DNA of 64,000 bases, taken from NCBI GenBank assembly GCA_963931865.1, contig OZ007518.1:7864361-7928360 (forward strand), read 5' to 3'. The notes beneath the pieces were generated by a model that saw only the letters and a program-made list of their open reading frames with translations, made no database searches and had not been told where the DNA came from. A program made the translations under genes and the position numbers. Shown here in pieces: positions 58,049 to 64,000 of this stretch. Each line of letters opens with the position of its first letter. The first letter of the stretch is position 1. Origin of the DNA: Axinella damicornis (Eukaryota > Porifera > Demospongiae > Axinellida > Axinellidae).

Positions 58049-59138
58049 CTAGCTGGCTGCATAGTATCTGATGTCGCCGTAGAGAAGCAGGTAGCTAGTT
58101 GTTCGCGCGATTCTCGAGGCATATTGGGTCTATATTCCGCAACGGATAGCGTGACAGCGAGTGATTTCGAAAACGGGTCGACTCCCACGTTGGAAATACA
58201 AAGAAGGGACGTCTTTGATGTTAGTCAAAGCGGTTTAAACGTAGAAGGAAAGCGAAGAGAGAAGCCTAATGCTCCCGTAAATGCAAAGGGACTGAAGACA
58301 AAAGGACTGAACGTGAGGTGAGCTGTAAGGATCTAACTCCGTTAGTTTCTGGTCTCCGTGGTTGGTTCTGGCCACGCGAGAGTGTGCTTACAGCATGAAG
58401 CAAAGCGCTAGTAGCCGAAAGCTCTGTGCCGACCGTCCATCTATCGCATAGACCCATAGCGCTTGCGCGCGAATACCTAGCCACTTCTGAGCTGTTGATC
58501 TAGACTACAGACTGCTTAGCTACATAATTCTCCACTGATCTGTGTGAAATACTGTGACTTTTGACGTTCACAATGCTGTGACCATGCCGTTCAACCAAAC
58601 CATGAACAGTGGGGCTTCCCAGGGCATGTATCAAACATCAAAGGGATATACATGCCCTGGTCCAGGGCATGTATCAAACATCAAAGGGAAATACATGGCC
58701 CCTGTTGCTGTAGCGCGTTTACAGTGACTAGCGGTACTTTGATGACGCCCACGCAACGTGAGATAAAGCTTGGATATATCCTGATGTGCCAACAAGTATA
58801 AGGAGATTGTGCAGTGACAGTTAGATTGCAGTAGGTAGACCTTGCATGACTTGTGTAAACATTACACTCATAGATGGTGTCACAACAGATCAGATTTTTG
58901 TACACCTGATGAAGAATCGTTGTTTCTGGAGGTTACTTTCCGAGAGTTTCTTACCATGAGGGTGTTAACAAAGTCTTTGTTTGCCGCAAACAAGGACTGT
59001 TTTATCTGCATTGAATCTAACCGTCACTCACGTTCATTCTTCATGAAAGCAACGGATTACAGCTTTACCTGGCATAATGCAACTTTGGCTAGAGGAGGAA
59101 GGTTTACCCATTTTGAGCTAGTCAGTTTTATAGCTTAA
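58049..59138 (+). CDS. Unidentified two-exon gene (5' incomplete)
   Basis: Exon A is open from 58049 to 58317, where AACGTGAG|GTGAGC is a strong donor in phase 2. Exon B starts at 58874 after CACTCATAG, begins with the one base needed, and runs to TAA at 59136-59138. The joined product is about 178 residues. A polar, Lys/Asp/Ser-rich N-terminal half (VFDVSQSGLNVEGKRREK) is followed by a compact mixed half (PDEESLFLEVTFREFL, NKDCFICIESNRHS, FFMKATDYSFTWHN). There is no ATG in exon A upstream of the informative part, so a 5' exon or start is missing. Phase match and composition support a real gene; I do not recognise it. Confidence 0.4.
58613..58703 (+). repeat. Tandem duplication in intron
   Basis: CCAGGGCATGTATCAAACAT / CAAAGGGA.ATACATG occurs twice (58617 and 58662), each with an inverted ACATGCCCTGG between. 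Confidence 0.85.
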
Positions 59139-59491
59139 TAATGAATGCATCTACAACCTGAAGATACACCCCGGTAGTAAGGAAACAACACTGCTCAGGA
59201 GAACTAATTATTAGCAAGTGCACATTGACCCTAAATAAGCAATGTATACTACCCATAATAAATCCAATTTCTTTGAAGTAAGATTTTTCCCCCCTGAAAC
59301 TAAAGTGGAATGAGTTCAGCCTCTCCTCTCAATGAGTCAAAGTTCAATTCACAAGACTTAGTGTGATGATACAAATCACGATAATCCGCTTCAAGTTGGG
59401 AAGATCTGTGATAATAGTACGTGTTGATATTTTCGGATATTGGCAAGGGCCATGCTTGATGTGATTTAACACTTGTAGTACAGTCTTGCAA

Positions 59492-62400
59492 CTAGCTGCA
59501 TGTAGTGTTGCTTGGAAGGCCAGCATAGCAATAATTGCTGAGATGGGAATCGTTTTGTTCTGAAAGAGTGTATCTTCCATTGATGATCAGCTGCTCCAAG
59601 TCACCACCAACATCACTAGGAACTGTCTGTTGCAAGCCATGTGGTTGGACAATATGTGTTCGACCACTATGATCCGTGTGCTGTGTGTTCCGAATGTCAT
59701 CCCTAAACCTGATAGTGCTTTCTCTCGGTAGGAAACCAACTGTTGGAGGTGGTTTACAGTCAACAGTTGTGTCTGCTGCTGAGTTCAGTTCATGGGCTAA
59801 ACTCTTTCCTGATAATTGGAACAGTTGGTCCGTATCTCGCTTCATTCCATCCACACCATCTTTGACTCCTGTCACAGTTTGACTGTTCTCTGGTGATGGC
59901 ATCTTGCTGTAATCTGATTGGTTCATTGTTGCAGCAGGAGACAGCATGAACGGTGATGTAATAGGTTGGACAGGTGCATCTCCAAACAGAGATTTCCAAA
60001 TCTGGTTTCTCTGCAGCTAAAGTTAGGGATGAAGTATTAGCATGCATGAATTTGTGGAGAAATGCATTATATCAGGAGCGCATGAGCCGCCAAAGGCGGC
60101 GAAGGAGCATGTAACTCGCGAGTACCCGTGAGTGCCATGAAAATACAAATCTGTAGTAGTAATGACTTCCATATTTGGAAAGCGGAAGCTCATTTAGACG
60201 TTGCGTGACGCCTACCGTGCACGTGACTCGTACTTAGCTAGTACAGCATTGTTTTGACAGAGCCACCCGCAATGGCGAAGTGTAGACATCGTGAGTGAGC
60301 TACCTCAAGCGAAGCGAGTTCGGTTTGAAGAAGGAACTCCACGCCGATCCGAGGGTCGTGCTAGAAGGAAACTTCAGCTTGTAGCCTTCAGGAAGTATCT
60401 ACCCGCAACTTTCTATGCGCCAGGGGAAGGATTCTCCCATGAGACGCGCTATCAAGCGGAGCATGACCGTGCTGAATGCGAAGTTTGCAAGAGCGAAACA
60501 GGCAGGGAATCAGCGAGTGTCAGGACGCCCCTGAAGGCTTGCACGCCAATAAAACTGCCCCCAGAAAACTTATGACGTACCCGATCTATTTTCAAACGCG
60601 GAAGTACGTAACTAATTTGTATTTACATGGCACTGAAGTTACACGCTCCTTCGCCGCCTTCGGCGGCTCATGCGCTCCTGATTATATAGATGAAACAAAC
60701 ACTTTGAGTTCCATTGCAGATAGCTTAGCCCTTTAGGGCCCATAGCGCCAAATGTCGTCATAATACTTTCAGCTTCACCATGTGACTTCCGGCAATGTCC
60801 TTGGGAGATAGGTTCTGCGACAGCAGAAAGGGCGGGACAGGGGGAGGTGGGTGGGTGCACCCGGAGGGTGCAAACAGCATGGCGGTGTCTGGGCTCCGCG
60901 ATAGAAAGGTCTTGGTCGGCACTGGGAGGGCCATTTCCGCCGTTTTTGGCATCAATGGACTTAGAAAGTAGCTGTCTTGCCTTGTAGGGCCTCCATTTCC
61001 AGCATACATCGCCCGTTTTTCAGCTACGGCAGGTTGGCATTTCTCGGGAGGCTTGATTGCAAGCTCGTTAATTGGTGGGTGTGGTTAAGTCACGTATATG
61101 CTGAGTATAGCTGCAATTACCTGTGTGAGCAGTTTCGAGCCCAGCAATGCCAGGGAACAGAAATTAGGGTATGTTTAAGTGTTCTATAGACTGAAAATTG
61201 GGCCCTAAAGAGTTAAAGTAAGCCTCGTTCCCAGGCTCTCCACTGTGCGCACGGTGTTTTGTCAGCGCACGGAGGGGTGAGGTGAATTAAATGCCGCCAC
61301 ATACGTAGGCTGTTTCAGAGTGTGCACTACCAGCAAAATATGTTATTGTATCAACGAAGGCAAAAGGAGCTAGGGATGCCAGCCTGACCTTGAGAATCAC
61401 ACTTGCACAGCGGCTTATGATCGTGTTGCTACGACAATGCATTAACTAAGTATGATGTGCAGTGGTTTTCTCAGCCGTGGCTTGATGGTATACGGTTCTT
61501 GTTTTGTGTGTGAGTGTTCATACAAAATATTGTCATACTGACGTACACTGATCTTGTTTGAATGGAGTGTAATGAAGCTCTGTCTTGCCCTCACAAATCC
61601 TACCCGTGGAGGAGGGGCACACTCGCTGCTAGAGAGAAGGTACTGTGGGGAGACAAGTTGGGGGGGGGGGGGGGGGGGGGGGGGGTCTGAAACATTTGCA
61701 CTAGTCTCAAGTCTCAAGGATCTACATGATTTATAGGGCACTGGGCTGTAGCATCCTATGAGTAGCAAGAGTGCTACTAAGGGTCTTGGGGTTTCTAAAT
61801 TGAGTAGATCCCGAGACATCTACCTTATTTCTGAGCCTTCACTATCCAGCAAACTCTTCAAATGTACGCTTTGCCATCTTCTTACAACAGCTTTTGACTG
61901 CACTGCAGTTGCCCCTTCACACTTGAAATAACCACTACACTCCACAAATTCACACTTCATTCATTCATATGCAACCTCAACACAGCCAAACTTACTGTCA
62001 GTTCATACGGACAGTATTCATCCTTCTTCAGCTGGTCCAGGAGGGCCTGCGCCATGGAAAGCACTGGACGAAAGGGGATGTTCCCTGAAAGTTTCATCGT
62101 CAACTGCAAAAGAGGACATGAAAACTATGTATTATGTCATAGCCGAAGCTGTGTCAAAGTTTAGTATACACAAATGTGGGCGAAGGTTCGCACAAAAGAG
62201 ATCTTGCCTTTTTCTCATCCTCCACATGCTAAAAAATTCCCACACATCAGATCGGTACGGGTATACCCTTCTTGAAGGTGGTCCAGACATTGCAGAGAGT
62301 CATGCAATTTTGAACTAGCCCGTCTAAAGAAACCGATTTTGGGGGTTGGCGACTTTCTGGTTCCGTACTTTTGCGAGGCTTTATCGCGATACTGGGAGTC

Positions 62401-63966
62401 TTCTTGGTCAGGAAGACACTCGAAGATGAATGTTATACAGGCTTACAAATTATGTTGCCCGTTTTTCAGGTTTGCACATCCGCTCTATATAGCCCTAACA
62501 AACATCTGACCTCCATGAAGTCTTCCACTGTGCTGCACTGCAGTAGGTCTTGTCTGAAGTGCAGCAGCACAGCAGTAGCAAAGAACAGCTCAAAGTGGGC
62601 AGTTGCATGGTTGGACCAGATGCGCTACGAAGTAGAGAAAGACAACTATGTAGTGAAACGGGATGGAAACAGTTGTCTACAGTTGTACAGAATCTAGTTG
62701 AACTAACATGCATGATCACATACCCCATAGGGTGATGATGGCTGGTGGTTAGAGCGCATATGGTACATGTCTTTACAATTCAACCTGCTCGAACTGCGTA
62801 CATACTTACACAGCCTCATTCCCAGGCACCTGTTTTGATAGCTTACACTATTTTTTGCATACAGTAACTGTAAAATGCAAAAATGGAAGTGCAGAAGGCC
62901 TGGGAATGAGGCTACGCATGCAGGATGCCCTTCACAACAAAATTTAATGGCAGGTAGTGTACATGTAACATAGCCTCGTTCCCAGGCTCCTAGCTCCCAA
63001 AGGTTGGGGAGGAGCCTGGGAACGAGGCTACATGTAGCAAACAAGACAAAATTTGAGCACTGCTAGCTTCACTGTATATCCTTGGGGTGCTGTCGGCACA
63101 AGGAGTGCAATCTCTGTCAAGTTGTTCCATTTTTGGCAGAAATTGCACATCATGCAGTCACCCTATGGTACAGGAGTCTGCCACTTTTGGCCTAAATGAC
63201 ATGTCAAAATGTAGATAATGGTTTCCAAAATATGCCAGTTTTGGCATGTGAACATACGGTATTACCTGCACGCCAAGCATTGCGAATACTTACCTCCCAT
63301 AAACAAAGAATTTCAGCCGTACAGAACTCCCTTTTGAAATTGATCAGTATCCATCTGCAAAGGATATAATTATATAATAGTCCTGAGCGTACTGCAGCAA
63401 ACTTATAGGAGTCCGGCGCAATATGCCCTTCGAGTCCTGCACCTGACTCAGTCAAGTGCTGTGCAGTGCTTATACAGCCTTGGTGTATTCATTAAAATCA
63501 TATAATAGGCTAGTCCTGAGCGTGCTGCAGCAAACTTATAGGATTCTGTACCTGTAGCAGAAAATCCAATCTTCGCTGTCATAGACAGCACCTGGTGACA
63601 AAGTGACAAGTGCAGTACATGAGGGTGGGATATAGTAGTTACTACATGCAAGGTCAGTTTGTGTTCCTCTAGCAACTGCACGAGCCCAAAGCAAAGAAAC
63701 AGACTTATCCTGTGGCAATGGCAGGTTTGAAGTTTATAGCTTATAGCTTGAGAGGATATATTAGGTATCACAAATACTGAAACCAGCTAATGTCCCGTGG
63801 TATGGTGGCTGAGGAATAACTCGAGCAAGTTCTGCAGGGAATACGATCACTGATTGTTCTCAACGTACTTACTGATGTTGTCATGCAGTTGTGGGCTGAC
63901 ATAACGGCAGAGTCTTGCTACTGCGGCCAACGGCTGGGAGAGGGTCAGATCACCGAAGGTAGAATG
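59492..63966 (-). CDS. TBC-domain Rab GTPase-activating protein (3' six exons)
   Basis: Exons (minus): 63966-63873, 63591-63552, 63354-63294, 62624-62511, 62103-61996, 60010-59492. Phases join throughout (1,2,0,0,0), giving 311 codons plus stop. Exons 1-5 encode the C-terminal half of a TBC domain. They include FCYRWILINFKREF and ILCLWERIW (family pattern FCFRWLL.FKREF...LWEV.W), FELFFATAVLLHFRQDLL, and DFMELTMKLSGN with a closing VLSMAQALLDQL helix. The order and the ELTMKLS phrase are closest to the TBC1D15/16/17 group from memory. The catalytic Arg and Gln fingers would lie in upstream exons, outside the window. The last exon is a Ser/Pro/Thr/Gln-rich tail of 172 residues with no domain. 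TBC proteins accelerate GTP hydrolysis by Rabs on vesicles. Introns contain a TIR transposon, a MITE and an interspersed repeat. Confidence 0.88.
60073..60680. mobile_element. TIR transposon (CAGGAGCGC family), 7-bp TSD
   Basis: 608 bp, with TIRs CAGGAGCGCATGAGCCGCC and the mirror ending GCTCATGCGCTCCTG, flanked by perfect ATTATAT duplications (60066-60072, 60681-60687). Inside, a plus-strand frame from 60291 to 60575 (95 codons, Arg/Glu-rich, KRVRFEEGTPRRSEGR...CEVC) follows ATGGCGAAGTGTAGACATC|GTGAGT, a possible short first exon. Not recognised as a transposase. Lies in the last TBC intron. Confidence 0.85.
60731..61210. mobile_element. 480-bp MITE related to TTAA element
   Basis: Ends CTTTAGGGCCCA and TGGGCCCTAAAG are exact inverts. 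TTA(A) sequences flank it at 60725 and 61212. The terminal CCCTTTA..GCCC pattern resembles the 17784-18383 element. In the last TBC intron. Confidence 0.6.
61660..61685 (+). repeat. Poly-G tract
   Basis: About 26 G in the last TBC intron, plus strand. Confidence 0.9.
62315..62450. repeat. Interspersed repeat, copy of 51248-51412
   Basis: See 51248-51412. In the TBC intron between the LWER exon and the LTMKLS exon. Confidence 0.7.
62811..62917. mobile_element. Hairpin element, CCTCATTCCCAGG variant
   Basis: AGCCTCATTCCCAGGC...mirror GCCTGGGAATGAGGCT; internal inverse ATTTTTTGCATACAG / GTAAAATGCAAAAAT. In a TBC intron. Confidence 0.8.
62971..63030. mobile_element. 60-bp minimal hairpin, GCCTCGTTCCCAGG family
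   Basis: TAGCCTCGTTCCCAGGCTCC and GGAGCCTGGGAACGAGGCTA are exact inverts around a short loop; flanked by ACATGTA-like sequence on both sides. In a TBC intron. Confidence 0.9.
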
Positions 63967-64000
63967 CTGGATGGCAGAAGATGGCAGAGATGACAAGTAT

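Noticed and set aside
62971..63030. Short hairpin as possible tRNA or miRNA precursor
   Set aside because: No cloverleaf; belongs to the dispersed GCCTCGTTCCCAGG repeat family.

Overview
This is a gene-bearing stretch of an animal nuclear genome. Genes are split by GT-AG introns and encode metazoan extracellular and signalling families: SRCR receptor, cadherin, vWA/inter-alpha-trypsin-inhibitor heavy-chain protein, ER DnaJ of the DNAJB9 type, TBC Rab-GAP, NHL propeller and an ISG12/IFI27-type membrane protein. Small introns, SRCR/NHL/cadherin-like content and a very high load of short inverted-repeat elements suggest a sponge or another early-branching marine invertebrate. That placement is inference. 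Nothing prokaryotic, plasmid-like or CRISPR-like was seen.

Layout. 1-0.6 kb: 3' part of an ISG12-family gene (+). 1.4-1.9 kb: relic of a cadherin exon. 2.58-8.32 kb: a seven-exon membrane-anchored two-domain SRCR gene (-), rebuilt here from matching splice phases, with two reading-frame breaks. 9-12 kb: degenerate coding-like sequence and nested TIR elements. 12.9-14.0 kb: NHL propeller gene (+) with a 4-bp duplication at its 5' end. 14-19.5 kb: foldback element, rearranged cadherin exon copy, tandem segmental duplication carrying a TTAA-flanked insertion. 19.9-25.0 kb: five-exon secreted vWA + ITIH C-terminal-domain gene (+) with a TATA box. 26.2-32.07 kb: four-exon cadherin receptor (-). 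32.27-37.95 kb: four-exon DNAJB9 homologue (+), head to head with the cadherin over 199 bp containing an ERSE-like site. 38-53.6 kb: about 15 kb with no convincing gene, made of repeats, minisatellites and TIR elements. 53.7-55.7 kb: two-exon seven-transmembrane orphan (+). 56.5-57.9 kb: foldback and hairpin elements. 58.05-59.14 kb: unidentified two-exon gene (+). 59.49-63.97 kb: 3' six exons of a TBC-domain Rab-GAP (-), whose 5' part lies beyond the right edge.

Exon boundaries were found by eye from GT/AG sites and accepted only where phases joined and the joined protein matched the family. Repeat ends are approximate. The genes do not form a pathway; the only clear functional coupling is the shared cadherin/DNAJB9 promoter.
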